NCBI GenBank assembly: GCA_035624785.1 | Contig: DASPQV010000025.1 | Span: forward strand, 310,001-374,000 | Direction of reading: 5' to 3' | Origin: JAJZNI01 sp035624785 | GTDB lineage: Bacteria; Chloroflexota; Dormibacteria; Aeolococcales; Aeolococcaceae | Length of the DNA: 64,000 nucleotides | In this document: piece by piece, positions 26,919 through 36,545 of the stretch | How the letters are laid out: each line of letters starts with the position of its first letter | How positions within the stretch are numbered: the stretch's first letter is position 1 | Program-made: the position numbers and the translations under genes | The notes under the pieces: generated by a model | Seen by the model: only the letters and a program-made list of their open reading frames with translations | The model's database searches: none | Told to the model about the DNA's origin: nothing

Positions 26919-29873
26919 CTACCCGGGCAGGTCCTGGTCGCCCAGGAGCACCCCGCTGAAGAGGTCGCCCACCTCGGCCAGGCGGTCCCAGATGGTCGCG
27001 ATCGTCCAGCCATCGGGGCGGATGCGGCGGTCGTCGAGCTCCTCCCAGTGGAGCGGCGTCGACACCGGGGCGCCCGGGGCGGGGCGCAGCGAGTAGGGGG
27101 CGGCCAGCGTCTTGTTGATTATGTTCTGGGTGTAGTCGATCCGGATCTTGCCGGCCCGGCGGCTCACCGTCCACTCCCAGCTGATCCGGTCGGGCTCCAC
27201 CTTGCCGATGGCCCGCGCGACCTCCTCGACCCAGCCCCGCACCTGGTCGTAGTCGGGGCCGCGGCGAACCGGCACGTAGATCTGCAGACCGGTCTGCCCG
27301 CTGGTCTTGAGCAGCCCGCGCAGACCCAGATGGTCCAGGGCGGCCTTGACCAGGCGGGCGATGTCCCGCACGTCGTCGAAGGTGGCCGGCTCGAAGGGGT
27401 CGAGGTCGAAGACGGCCCAGTCCGGCTGCTCCGGAGCATCGATCCGCGAGTGCCAGGGATGGAGATCGATGACCCCCGCATTGGCGACCCAGGCGAGGGT
27501 GGCCGGCTCCCGGACGACGATCCAGCTCTTGGTTCCCCCTTCGCCGGGGAAGACCCAGGAGTCGATCCAATCCGGGGCGTGGGCCGGCTTGTCCTTGCGC
27601 CAGAAGGAGTGCCCGGTGATCCCGTCGGGAAACACCTGAGTGGAGAGCGGACGGTCGCGCAGGTAGGGGATGAGCAGCGGTGATATCCGGACGTAGTAGT
27701 CGATCATCTGGCGCTTGGTGATCACCGGGGTGGGCCAGAGCGGCTTGTCGAGGTGGGTGAGGCGGAGCCGCCGCGAGCCGATCCGCCACCAGTCGTCGGG
27801 GCGAAGGCGGGGCAGGGCTTCGAGAGCCTCGGCGACCTCGGGTGGCAGCTCGAGCCCCGGCGCCATCGAGGGGGAGGGCCCGGTCTTTCGCCTCGCGGCC
27901 CCCGGTCCGGCCTTCCGGCCAGGGCCCCCGGCCGCTGACGAGAGGCCCGCCGGGCCGGCCGAGCTGGGCGCCGCGGACTGGCCCGCCTCGCCCCGGGCGG
28001 CCCCTTGACCCGAGGCTCGAACCGCGCCTTCGGCGCCCTCCGGGTCAGAGCCGTGCCTCGGAACCTGGCGATCCCCCGGTTCGGAGGCCGGGAGCGCCGC
28101 CTCGACGTCGGCCGCCTCCTCGGGGATGCAGTCCTCCGGGCCGAGGTCGGAGCGCAGGCCCAGGAAGGCGGGGTGGCGGAGAGCTCCCGCCCGGGTCCAG
28201 CCGGCATGGCGGACCTCGCAGACCAGCTCGGGTTCCACCCAGGTGACCGGCTCGGCCAGCTTCGGAGCCGGCTGGAAGACCGGGGTGGGACGGCGGAATG
28301 GCTCCATGCGGCGGAGCAGGTCGGTGATCGAGGAATCACTGAAGCCGGTGCCCACCTCACCGGCGTGGTCCCAGTGGGGCTGGGGGGCGGCCTCTGGCCC
28401 GGAGCGGCGGACGGCCAGGACCAGGGCGCCCAGGTGCCCGCGCCGGCCATGGCCCTGGGTCCAGCCGGCGATCGCGCACGTCTGGGTGCGCCAGGCCTTC
28501 ACCTTGAGCCAGTCGGCGCTGCGCCGGCCCGCCTGGTAAACGGAGTCGGCCCGCTTGCCGACCATCCCCTCCAGTCCCTGTTCCCGGAGGGCCTCGAACA
28601 GGGCCTCACCGTCGGTCTCGAGATGGTCGGCGTAGAGCAGCGGGCCGGGCGGCCCGACGATCTCGGCGAGCGTCTTCTTGCGGATCCGGAGCGACGTTCG
28701 GGTCAGATCGCGGCCGTCCAGGGCCAGCAGGTCGAATGCCACGAACGTCACCGTGGCCCGCTCCGCCGCCCTTCCGACCTCGGCACGCCCGTCCACGTTG
28801 ATCCGGGACTGCAGCCGCTCGAAGTCGGGGCGCCCCCTCTCGTCGAAGGCCACGATCTCGCAATCCAGGATGGCGCTCTCGGCCCTCAGCTGGGTGGGGA
28901 TGGCCTGCGCCTCGGGGTAACGGGCGGTCTCGTCCCGGCCGTGCCGGCCCACCACCCGAACGGCCTCCCCGGCCACCGCCACGATCGCCCGGACGCCGTC
29001 GTACTTGAGCTCGAAGAGCCAGCCCGGCCGGGAGAAGGGCCGGTCGACAGGCGTGGCGAGCATCGGGAGGGGGAGCCGGCTGGGCAGAGCCGCAGGCGGC
29101 GAGCCAGGCCCGCCCGGGGCCGGCCTGCCCCGAGAGGGCGCCACGCCACCCGAACTGCGGGACGCCCCATCCCGGGTCTGAGCCGGGGACTGAGCCTGCA
29201 TCCGCTCCCGAGCCGTGCGCTGCCGGCGCGCCTCGCGTGGATCGCCGCCCTCCGCCGCCGCGATCTCGTCCAGGGAGCGGCCGCTCTTGACCGAGCCATC
29301 GTGGTCGGCGGCATCCCAACCCGCCATCGAGACCTCGTCCCGCTTCTTGATCAGCAGGTAGTTTCGGTCGGCCTCGCCGCTGCCGCCGTAGCGCCGGCCG
29401 CGCTCCCCAATCCGCACCAGGGCGAACTCGCCGGACAGCTTCTGCCCCGCCAGCCGGAACTTGATGTCCCCCTTGGCGATCTGGCGGTCCGGGTCCGCAG
29501 CCGACTCCCTGACCCACTCGAAGGTCCCGGCGTCCCAGAGCTCGACCGTTCCCATCCCGTAGCCGGAGGGGATCACCCCCTCGAAGTCCCCGTAGTCCAG
29601 GGGATGGTCCTCGGTCTGCACCGCCAGGCGGCGGCTGGCGGGGTCGAGTGACGGGCCGCGCGGGATTGCCCAGGAGAGCAGGACGCCTCCGTGCTCCAGC
29701 CGGAAGTCGTAGTGGAGGCGGGTGGCGCGGTGAAGCTGGACGCAGAACCGCGGCCCCGCCGCGAGCCGCGCCCACAGCCCCTCATCGGCGGTCGAGCCCG
29801 CCGCCGGGCCATCGCCGCTCGGCTCCGGGGTATGACTGAAATCCCGCTTTCGGCGGTACTCGTCGAGGGGCAC
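26919..29873 (-). CDS. ligD: Multifunctional ATP-dependent DNA ligase LigD (phosphoesterase-ligase-polymerase)
   Basis: 984 residues with three domains in the order PE-LIG-POL. Residues 1-190 are the 3'-phosphoesterase (FCVQLHRATRLHYDFRLEHG, then DYGDFEGVIPSGYGMGTVELW). A Gly/Arg linker follows. The ATP ligase has the adenylated lysine Lys290 in ELKYDGVRAIV and later VGKRADSVYQAGRRSADWLK. From about residue 690 comes the primase-polymerase (LTHLDKPLWP, WRKDKPAHAPDW, WAVFDLDPFEPATF, KTSGQTGLQIYVPV). It acts in bacterial end joining with Ku. No ku gene is within the window. GTG start with TAGGCT six bases upstream (29880-29885). Confidence 0.95.
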   Translation of the reverse strand: MPLDEYRRKRDFSHTPEPSGDGPAAGSTADEGLWARLAAGPRFCVQLHRATRLHYDFRLEHGGVLLSWAIPRGPSLDPASRRLAVQTEDHPLDYGDFEGVIPSGYGMGTVELWDAGTFEWVRESAADPDRQIAKGDIKFRLAGQKLSGEFALVRIGERGRRYGGSGEADRNYLLIKKRDEVSMAGWDAADHDGSVKSGRSLDEIAAAEGGDPREARRQRTARERMQAQSPAQTRDGASRSSGGVAPSRGRPAPGGPGSPPAALPSRLPLPMLATPVDRPFSRPGWLFELKYDGVRAIVAVAGEAVRVVGRHGRDETARYPEAQAIPTQLRAESAILDCEIVAFDERGRPDFERLQSRINVDGRAEVGRAAERATVTFVAFDLLALDGRDLTRTSLRIRKKTLAEIVGPPGPLLYADHLETDGEALFEALREQGLEGMVGKRADSVYQAGRRSADWLKVKAWRTQTCAIAGWTQGHGRRGHLGALVLAVRRSGPEAAPQPHWDHAGEVGTGFSDSSITDLLRRMEPFRRPTPVFQPAPKLAEPVTWVEPELVCEVRHAGWTRAGALRHPAFLGLRSDLGPEDCIPEEAADVEAALPASEPGDRQVPRHGSDPEGAEGAVRASGQGAARGEAGQSAAPSSAGPAGLSSAAGGPGRKAGPGAARRKTGPSPSMAPGLELPPEVAEALEALPRLRPDDWWRIGSRRLRLTHLDKPLWPTPVITKRQMIDYYVRISPLLIPYLRDRPLSTQVFPDGITGHSFWRKDKPAHAPDWIDSWVFPGEGGTKSWIVVREPATLAWVANAGVIDLHPWHSRIDAPEQPDWAVFDLDPFEPATFDDVRDIARLVKAALDHLGLRGLLKTSGQTGLQIYVPVRRGPDYDQVRGWVEEVARAIGKVEPDRISWEWTVSRRAGKIRIDYTQNIINKTLAAPYSLRPAPGAPVSTPLHWEELDDRRIRPDGWTIATIWDRLAEVGDLFSGVLLGDQDLPG

Positions 29874-29976
29874 TCATCAAGCCTAGCGAAGCGAGCCTTT
29901 GGGCTCCGGCTGTCAGCGCTGCTCCGCCCTCTGAGCAGCGCGGCTTCGCTGGCAAGCGCGCAGCCCCGGGCGGCGC

Positions 29977-30003
29977 TTGGCATGCACCCTTAGCTGGTAA
30001 AAT
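29977..30003 (+). promoter_or_regulatory. Possible gyrB promoter
   Basis: TTGGCA (29977-29982) and TAAAAT (29998-30003), 15 bases apart, within the only AT-rich patch of the 308-base gap between ligD and gyrB. The spacer is two bases short of ideal. It would give a leader of about 170 bases. I see no DnaA-box cluster here that would mark an origin. Confidence 0.4.
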
Positions 30004-30181
30004 CAATTGTGAAATCACGACCACGAGCCGTCGTCCACGCCTACGCGCCGCCGCCCCAGCCAGGGTCCGCAACTCGGTCCCTGCGCGGCCTGGTCAGGAC
30101 TGACGCGGCCTCTCCGAGGAACCTCAACTGACCCAGATTTCGACCTCGATCGCCAGCGGCCGCCCCGGTGAGCCGTCACCC

Positions 30182-32104
30182 GTGCCCAGGGCGCGCAAGG
30201 GGGACGGTTACTACGCGGAGTCGCTGGAGGCGCTCAAGGGGCTGGAGCCCGTCCGCCGGCGCCCGGGAATGTACATCGGCTCCACCGACTCCCGGGGACT
30301 CCACCACCTCATCAACGAGATCGTCGACAACTCCATCGACGAGGCCATGGCGGGGCACTGCGACACCATCCTCGTCACCCTGCACGGCGACGGATCGGTG
30401 TCCGTGCTCGACAACGGGAGGGGCATCCCGGTGGACATGCACCCGACCGAGAAGAAGGTGGGCCTGGAGATGGTGCTCACCGAACTGCACGCCGGCGGCA
30501 AGTTCGGCGGCAGCGGGTACAAGATCTCGGGTGGACTCCACGGAGTCGGTGCCTCCGTCGTCAACGCCCTCAGCGAGCGCCTGGTCGCCGAGGTGTACCG
30601 GGACGGCCGGGTCCACTGGCAGAGCTACCGCCGGGGCGTGCCCGAGGGGCCGATGGAGGTGCTCGGGACCACGCCGCTGCGCGGCACATTGATCCGATGG
30701 TGGGCAGACCCGCAGGTCTTCCCCGAGCGAACCTACAACTGGGAGCTGATCACCAACCGGCTCCGTGAGCTGGCCTTCCTCACCAAGGGCGTGGCGCTGA
30801 CCCTCCATGACGAGACGCGCGGCTTCCGCTACAGCTTCTACTTCGAGGGTGGGATCCGCGCCTTTGTCCGCCATCTCAACGCCAGCCGGAGCGTGGTCAA
30901 CGTGCGCCCGATGTACGTGGAGCGCGAGATCGAGGGCAACATCGTCGAGATCGCGGTGCAGTACCAGAACACCGCCTTCACCGAGCACGTCCTCAGCTAC
31001 GCCAACAACATCAACACCGAGGAGGGCGGCGCCCACCTCACCGGGTTCCGCTCCGCGCTCACCGCCACCCTCAACAAGTACGCCCGCAAGGCCGGGATCC
31101 TCAAGGAGCAGGACCCCAACCTGAGCGGCGACGACGTTCGGGACGGCCTGACCGCGGTGATCAGCGTCAAGCTCCGCGAGCCCCAGTTCGAGGGCCAGAC
31201 CAAGACCAAGCTGGGCAACAGCGAGGTGACCGGCCAGGTCTCGACGGTGCTGAGCGACGCGCTCATGCAGTACCTGGAGGAGAACCCCGCCGACGCCAAG
31301 CGGATCGTGGATCAGTCGCTGACCTCGGCCCGGGCCCGCCAGGCCGCGGCCCGGGCCCGCGAGCTGGTCCAGCGCAAGTCGCTGCTGGAGTCGACGACCC
31401 TGCCCGGCAAGCTCGCCGATTGCAGTGAGCGCGACCCCGAGCATTGCGAGCTGTTCATCGTGGAGGGAGACAGCGCCGGCGGCTCCGCCAAGCAGGGCCG
31501 GGAGCGGCGCAACCAGGCCATCCTGCCGCTCCGCGGCAAGATCCTCAACGTCGAGAAGGCGCGGGCCGACAAGATCCTCAGCAACGAGGAGATCAAGAAC
31601 CTGATCACCGCGCTGGGCACCGGCTTCGGGGACGGCATGGACCTCGCCAGGCTCCGCTATCACCGGATCGTGCTGATGGCGGATGCCGACGTCGACGGTT
31701 CGCACATCCGCACCCTGCTGCTCACCTTCTTCTGGCGCCATCTGCAGCCGGTGGTCCAGGGCGGCTATCTCTACCTGGCTCAGCCGCCGCTCTACAAGCT
31801 GAGCAAGGGCACCGGCAAGCAGCAGCGGGTGGACTACGCCTACTCGGACCCGGAGCGCGACGCCAAGCTCAAGGCGATGGGCGGCAAGGTCGACGTCCAG
31901 CGGTACAAGGGGCTGGGCGAGATGAATCCCGAGGAGCTGTGGGAGACCACCATGGACCCGGCCCGGCGGATCCTGCTCAAGGTCTCGGTGGAGGATGCGC
32001 TCAAGGCGGACGATGTCTTTGATCGCCTCATGGGCTCGGACGTGGAACCGCGCCGCCGCTTCCTCCAGACCCATGCCCGCTCCGTGCGCAACCTCGACGT
32101 ATGA
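30182..32104 (+). CDS. gyrB: DNA gyrase subunit B
   Basis: 640 residues, the usual short GyrB length. GHKL ATPase: EIVDNSIDEAMAGHC, then LDNGRGIPVDMHP and GGLHGVGASVVNALS. The transducer follows. TOPRIM domain: CELFIVEGDSAGGSAKQGR with the catalytic Glu, PLRGKILNVEKA, and the metal-binding DADVDGSHI. The C terminus ends NLDV, typical for type II topoisomerase B subunits. With GyrA it supercoils DNA at the cost of ATP. GTG start; an upstream AT-rich promoter is possible at 29977-30003. plsX and gyrA follow on the same strand. Confidence 0.97.
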   Translation: MPRARKGDGYYAESLEALKGLEPVRRRPGMYIGSTDSRGLHHLINEIVDNSIDEAMAGHCDTILVTLHGDGSVSVLDNGRGIPVDMHPTEKKVGLEMVLTELHAGGKFGGSGYKISGGLHGVGASVVNALSERLVAEVYRDGRVHWQSYRRGVPEGPMEVLGTTPLRGTLIRWWADPQVFPERTYNWELITNRLRELAFLTKGVALTLHDETRGFRYSFYFEGGIRAFVRHLNASRSVVNVRPMYVEREIEGNIVEIAVQYQNTAFTEHVLSYANNINTEEGGAHLTGFRSALTATLNKYARKAGILKEQDPNLSGDDVRDGLTAVISVKLREPQFEGQTKTKLGNSEVTGQVSTVLSDALMQYLEENPADAKRIVDQSLTSARARQAAARARELVQRKSLLESTTLPGKLADCSERDPEHCELFIVEGDSAGGSAKQGRERRNQAILPLRGKILNVEKARADKILSNEEIKNLITALGTGFGDGMDLARLRYHRIVLMADADVDGSHIRTLLLTFFWRHLQPVVQGGYLYLAQPPLYKLSKGTGKQQRVDYAYSDPERDAKLKAMGGKVDVQRYKGLGEMNPEELWETTMDPARRILLKVSVEDALKADDVFDRLMGSDVEPRRRFLQTHARSVRNLDV

Positions 32105-32290
32105 CACGCCTGCGGCGGGCCAGCGGAGAGGAGCTGTCACGATTTCGGACGCGCATGTGCGGGGCGCGGTTGGAAGGAGCGGGCCCGTGACTGCTGTCGA
32201 ACAGCCTGGGTTCGACCCCGCGCCTCGCGGCGCGGTGGGCTCGCGGCGGGATCGCTTGCTGACGGTGTCCCTGGTGGAGAGGCTGCGCTG

Positions 32291-33469
32291 ATGCCCGCCC
32301 CGATCCGGGTCGCCGTGGACGTGATGAGCGGGGAGAATGACCCCCGGGCCGCGGTCTGGGGCGCCCTGGAGGTGGTGGCCGACGGCGACGCCCACGCTCT
32401 CCTGGTCGGCGTCACCGAGCGCATCCAGGCCGAGTTCGACGCCTGGCGGGCAGCCCATCCCAGCGCCGCCCAGAGGGCTGGCCAGCGGCTGCGGTCAGAG
32501 GTGGAGATCGTCCCCGCCGCAGACGTCATTGGCATGGACGAGCACCCCGCTCAGGCCGTCCGCGGCAAGCGGGACGCCAGCGTCGTGGTGGCCACCAGGC
32601 TGGTCCGCGAGGGCCGGGCCTCGGCGGCGGTCTCGGCCGGCAACAGCGGCGCCACCTTCGCGGCCGCGCTCTTCACGGTGGGGCGCGTCGCGGGGGTCGA
32701 CCGGCCCGCGATCGGCACCGATCTGCCCACTCCCACCGCGACCACGTTCCTGATCGATGCCGGCACCAATGCCGACTGCCGCCCGGAGTGGCTCCTCCAG
32801 TTCGGGATCATGGGCGCGGTCTACGCCCGCCTCATGAAAGGGGTGGAGCGGCCCCGGGTCGCCCTGCTCAGCAACGGGGAGGAGCCCGACAAGGGATCTC
32901 GCCTGGTCCAGGAAGCGCACCGCCTCCTCCTCGGCTCGCCGCTGGAGTTCACCGGCAACGTCGAGGGACACAGCCTCCTCACCGGGATCTGCGACGTGGC
33001 GGTCACCGACGGGTTCACCGGCAACGTGGTTCTGAAGACGGCGGAGGGGGTCGCCGAGTTCCTCTTCGGAGCGATCTCCCGCGAGGCCCGGAGCTCGCTG
33101 ACCGGCAGGGCCGGCGGAGCGCTGCTCAAGCCCCGGCTCCGGCCTCTGCGCGACCGGGTCGACTATCGGAAGACCGGCGGGGCGCTGCTCCTGGGAGTGG
33201 CCGGAGAGGTGGTGATAGCCCACGGGAGGAGTGACGCCGAGGCGATGGCCAACGCCATCCGGGTGGCGGTCAGAGCCTCCCGCCAGGGCCTGTCGGCCCA
33301 GATCGCCGAGGCCCTCCGCGCTCTGCCGGGCGAGCGGCCGGGAGACCCGGAAGGTGGAGGTCGGGGCGGAGGCGCCGCCGATGGAGGGGGCTCGACGGCC
33401 CCGGTGGCGCGCCGGCGATCCCCGGCCGGCTCCAGGCGGACCGGCGCCTCGAGGAGCACCACCGCATGA
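32291..33469 (+). CDS. plsX: Phosphate acyltransferase PlsX
   Basis: 392 residues; the core of about 340 is PlsX and the last 45 are Gly/Arg-rich low complexity. The opening VAVDVMSGENDP replaces the commoner VAVDAMGGDxxP. SAGNSGATFAAALF, LIDAGTNADCRPEWLLQFGIMG, LLSNGEEPDKGSRLV, GNVEGHSLL, VTDGFTGNVVLKTAEG and KTGGALLLGV follow in family order. It makes acyl phosphate from acyl-ACP for phospholipid synthesis. ATG with GGAGAGG nine bases upstream. Its stop overlaps the gyrA start (ATGA), so translation of the two is coupled. It usually neighbours fabD/fabH or rpmF, not gyrase genes. Confidence 0.93.
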   Translation: MPAPIRVAVDVMSGENDPRAAVWGALEVVADGDAHALLVGVTERIQAEFDAWRAAHPSAAQRAGQRLRSEVEIVPAADVIGMDEHPAQAVRGKRDASVVVATRLVREGRASAAVSAGNSGATFAAALFTVGRVAGVDRPAIGTDLPTPTATTFLIDAGTNADCRPEWLLQFGIMGAVYARLMKGVERPRVALLSNGEEPDKGSRLVQEAHRLLLGSPLEFTGNVEGHSLLTGICDVAVTDGFTGNVVLKTAEGVAEFLFGAISREARSSLTGRAGGALLKPRLRPLRDRVDYRKTGGALLLGVAGEVVIAHGRSDAEAMANAIRVAVRASRQGLSAQIAEALRALPGERPGDPEGGGRGGGAADGGGSTAPVARRRSPAGSRRTGASRSTTA

Positions 33470-35928
33470 GCGTCTTCCACGCCGGCGACATCCGTCCCGT
33501 CGACATCGAGCAGGAGATGCGGCAGAGCTACCTGGACTACGCGATGAGCGTGATCATCAGCCGGGCCCTGCCGGATGTCCGGGACGGCCTCAAGCCGGTG
33601 CAGCGCCGCATCCTCTACGCGATGCTCCAGGAGGGCATCACCGCGGGGGCCAAGACCAAGAAGTCGGCCTCGATCGTCGGCGAGGTGATGAAGAACTACC
33701 ACCCTCACGGCGACCAGGCGATCTACGACACGCTGGCCCGGCTGGTCCAACCCTGGGTGATGCGCTACCCGCTGGTGGTCGGGCAGGGCAACTTCGGCTC
33801 GGTCGACGGCGACCCGCCGGCGGCGCAGCGCTACACCGAGGCCCGGATGTCAGCGGTCGCGATGACCCTGGTGGAGGACATCGACAAGGACACCGTCGAC
33901 ATGGAGGAGACCTATCTCGCCGACCCGGCGATCCTCCAGCCGGCCGTCGTCCCCGCCCTCCTGCCCAACCTCCTGGTCAACGGGGCCAGCGGGATCGCGG
34001 TCGGCATGGCCACCAACATCCCGCCCCACAACCTCGGAGAGGTCTGCGAGGCCCTGGTCCGGCTCATCGACGAGCCCGAGATGACCACCGAGGACCTGGT
34101 CAAGATCATCCCCGGCCCCGACTTCCCGACCGGCGGGCTGATCTACAGCCGAGACCTGGCCCAGGTCTACGGCACCGGCCACGGCCGGATCGTGATGCGG
34201 GCCCAGGTGGAGTTCGAGGAGTCCAAGACCGGGCGAGAGCAGATCATCGTCCGCGAGCTCCCCTACCAGGTCAACAAGGCACGCCTCCTGGCCAGCATCG
34301 CCGAGCTGGTCAACGACAAGAAGCTGGAGGGGATCGCCGCGCTCCGGGACGAGTCGGGGCGCTCGGAGAGCACCCGGATCGTCATCGAGCTCAAGACCAA
34401 CGCCCGCCCCCACACGGTGCTCAACAACCTTTTCAAGCACACCCAGCTCCAGTACACCTTCGGGGCGCTGATGCTGGCCCTGGTCGACGGCCGTCCTCAG
34501 ATCCTCGGCCTGAAGGCCATCCTGGAGCACTTCGTCGACTTCCGGCGCCGGGTGGTGACCCGGCGGACCCGGTTCCTGCTCACCCGAGCCCGGGAGCGAG
34601 CCCACATTCTCGAGGGCCTGCTCAAGTGCCTCGACCACATCGACGAGGTGATCGCCCTGATCCGCGCTGCCCAGGACGAGAAGGCAGCCCAGTCAGCCCT
34701 CGAGGAGCGCTTCCAGCTCACCGAGCGGCAGTCCAAGGCGATCGTCGACCTCCGCCTGGGCCGGCTCACCCGCTTGGAGTCGGGGAAGATCCGCGACGAG
34801 TACGAGGACCTGATCAAGGAGATCGCGCGCTACGAGGACATCCTAGCCAACCCGCGGCTGGTGGACCAGCTCATCAAGGACGAGCTGGCCGACCTCCGCA
34901 AGCGGTTCGCCGACCCCCGCCGGACCGAGATCCGAACCACCGAGGTGGAGATCTCCGAGGAGGACCTGATCCCCCGCGAGAAGGTCTTCGTCACGCTCAC
35001 CCACCGCGGCTACGTCAAGCGGATCCCGCTGGACAGCTACCGGGCCCAGCACCGTGGTGGGCGCGGAGTGGTGGGCGCCAAGCGCTCCACCGAGCAGGAC
35101 TACGTCGAGCACTCGACAACCGCCTCGACCCACAGCGACATGCTCTTCTTCACCAACCGAGGACGGGTATTCCGGCTGCGCACCCACGAGATCCCGGACG
35201 TCAAGCGCCAGGCCAAGGGCCTGCCGGTGATCAATCTGATCGAGATCGACCAGGGCGAACGGATCACCGCGCTGATCGCCGTGGAGGGATTCTCGGACGA
35301 GCAGTACCTGGTCATGGTCACCAAGCTGGGCCAGATCAAGAAGACGCCCTCGGCGTCGTACTCCTCGGTGCGGCGCAACGGGCTGATCGCCATCAACCTG
35401 CAGGCCGATGACGAGCTGGACTGGGTCCGCATCTCGAGTGGCGGCGACGAGTTGCTGGTGGTGACCAGGCACGGCAAGGGGGCGCGGTTCTCCGAGAAGG
35501 AGGTGCGGCCCATGGGCCGCGACACCATGGGGGTGGGGGCGATCCGGCTCCGCCCCGGCGACGAGGTGGCCGGGTTCGACGTGGTCAACCCGCGCGGCCA
35601 CGTCCTGGTGGTGACACAGCTCGGCTACGGCAAGCTGACCCCGATGGAGGACTACCCGCTCAAGAGCCGCAACATCCAGGGCGTCTACACCATGGATCAG
35701 AACGCCATCCCCAAGGTCGGTGAGATCGTCGGGATGCGGGTGGTCGAGGATCGCACCGAGGAGCTGATGGTGATCTCGACCATGGGCCAGGTGATCCGCA
35801 TCCCGCTCGAGCAGGTACGGGTGTCGGGGCGTCAGACCCGCGGGGTCATCATCATGCGGCTCGCCGAGGGGGACCAGGTCGGCTCCATCGCCGGGGTGGC
35901 CCGCGCCGGCGACCTGGAGGCGGATTGA
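33466..35928 (+). CDS. gyrA: DNA gyrase subunit A
   Basis: 820 residues. The catalytic Tyr123 lies in AQRYTEAR. The quinolone-resistance segment reads HPHGDQAIYD, with Gln84 where E. coli GyrA has Ser83; the later Asp is kept. The C-terminal pinwheel carries a GyrA box, QHRGGRG (canonical QRRGGKG), which separates it from ParC. The tower and coiled-coil regions look complete. Start ATG overlaps the plsX stop by four bases; the stop overlaps the next start (TTGA). Together with gyrB this is the gyrase locus, with plsX inserted between the subunits. Confidence 0.97.
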   Translation: MSVFHAGDIRPVDIEQEMRQSYLDYAMSVIISRALPDVRDGLKPVQRRILYAMLQEGITAGAKTKKSASIVGEVMKNYHPHGDQAIYDTLARLVQPWVMRYPLVVGQGNFGSVDGDPPAAQRYTEARMSAVAMTLVEDIDKDTVDMEETYLADPAILQPAVVPALLPNLLVNGASGIAVGMATNIPPHNLGEVCEALVRLIDEPEMTTEDLVKIIPGPDFPTGGLIYSRDLAQVYGTGHGRIVMRAQVEFEESKTGREQIIVRELPYQVNKARLLASIAELVNDKKLEGIAALRDESGRSESTRIVIELKTNARPHTVLNNLFKHTQLQYTFGALMLALVDGRPQILGLKAILEHFVDFRRRVVTRRTRFLLTRARERAHILEGLLKCLDHIDEVIALIRAAQDEKAAQSALEERFQLTERQSKAIVDLRLGRLTRLESGKIRDEYEDLIKEIARYEDILANPRLVDQLIKDELADLRKRFADPRRTEIRTTEVEISEEDLIPREKVFVTLTHRGYVKRIPLDSYRAQHRGGRGVVGAKRSTEQDYVEHSTTASTHSDMLFFTNRGRVFRLRTHEIPDVKRQAKGLPVINLIEIDQGERITALIAVEGFSDEQYLVMVTKLGQIKKTPSASYSSVRRNGLIAINLQADDELDWVRISSGGDELLVVTRHGKGARFSEKEVRPMGRDTMGVGAIRLRPGDEVAGFDVVNPRGHVLVVTQLGYGKLTPMEDYPLKSRNIQGVYTMDQNAIPKVGEIVGMRVVEDRTEELMVISTMGQVIRIPLEQVRVSGRQTRGVIIMRLAEGDQVGSIAGVARAGDLEAD

Positions 35929-36389
35929 CCCTCCCGACCCGGGTCCGGGTCACCAGCGATCCGGCCGGCATCGACCTGCGCCTCGCTCACCGCTGGATCG
36001 CCGGCAGCTACTGGGCTGCCGGGATCCCCTGGGAGACCTTTGAGCGAGCTTGCGCCCACAGCCTGTGCTTCGCGGCCATGGTGGGCCAGGAGCAGGTGGG
36101 CTTCGCCCGCGTGGTGACCGACCAGGCGACCTTCGCCTGGCTTGCCGACGTCTACGTCGCCGAGGGCGCCCGCGGACGGGGCGTGGGCGCTCGCCTGGTC
36201 GCGGCGGTCACCGACGATCCGCGGCTTCAGGGGCTGCGCCGCTTCATCCTGGCGACCGCGGACGCCCATGGCCTGTATGAGCGATTCGGCTTCCAGCGCG
36301 TCGGCGACGCAAACGGCCGGTTGATGAGCATCACCCGCTCCGCGACCCAGGTGTATGGAGACGCGGAGCGGGCTGCCCAGGGATCCTGA
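35925..36389 (+). CDS. GNAT-family N-acetyltransferase
   Basis: A protein of 154 residues. VGFARVVTDQATFAWLADVYVAEGARGRGVGARLV shows strands beta4-beta5 and the acetyl-CoA-binding loop (RGRGVG, matching Q/RxxGxG/A). LATADAHGLYERFGF is the C-terminal helix-strand typical of GNATs related to the YjgM/PaiA group. The substrate is unknown. TTG start overlapping the gyrA stop, with GGAGG five bases upstream; the fourth gene of the gyrB-plsX-gyrA stretch. Confidence 0.88.
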   Translation: MTLPTRVRVTSDPAGIDLRLAHRWIAGSYWAAGIPWETFERACAHSLCFAAMVGQEQVGFARVVTDQATFAWLADVYVAEGARGRGVGARLVAAVTDDPRLQGLRRFILATADAHGLYERFGFQRVGDANGRLMSITRSATQVYGDAERAAQGS

Positions 36390-36398
36390 GGGTCTGCC

Positions 36399-36545
36399 TC
36401 AGGACTTGCCGATCTTGAAGATCTTGGTGCCGCAGGTGGGGCAGGTGCCGGTGGTCGCCGGCTTGCCGTTCTTCATGGTGATCGCCTGGGCATCTTTGAT
36501 CTCGGTCTGCTTCTTGCACTTCAGGCAGTAGCCGGTGACAGCCAT
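36399..36545 (-). CDS. Small zinc-ribbon protein (DUF5679-like)
   Basis: A 48-residue protein read directly from the minus strand. Its two CxxC knuckles are YCLKCKKQ (residues 7-10) and GTCPTCGTK (35-38), with a basic strand pair between (AITMKNGKPATTG). The pattern matches the very short DUF5679-type zinc ribbons common in Chloroflexi and related phyla. Function unknown; nucleic-acid binding is a guess. ATG with GGAG about nine bases upstream; a TACAAT box about 70 bases upstream on the minus strand would give a short leader. Convergent with the GNAT gene. Confidence 0.85.
   Translation of the reverse strand: MAVTGYCLKCKKQTEIKDAQAITMKNGKPATTGTCPTCGTKIFKIGKS

Noticed and set aside
29874..30181. 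A replication origin beside gyrB
   Set aside because: gyrB often lies near oriC, but there is no dnaA/dnaN/recF and no cluster of DnaA boxes in this gap.
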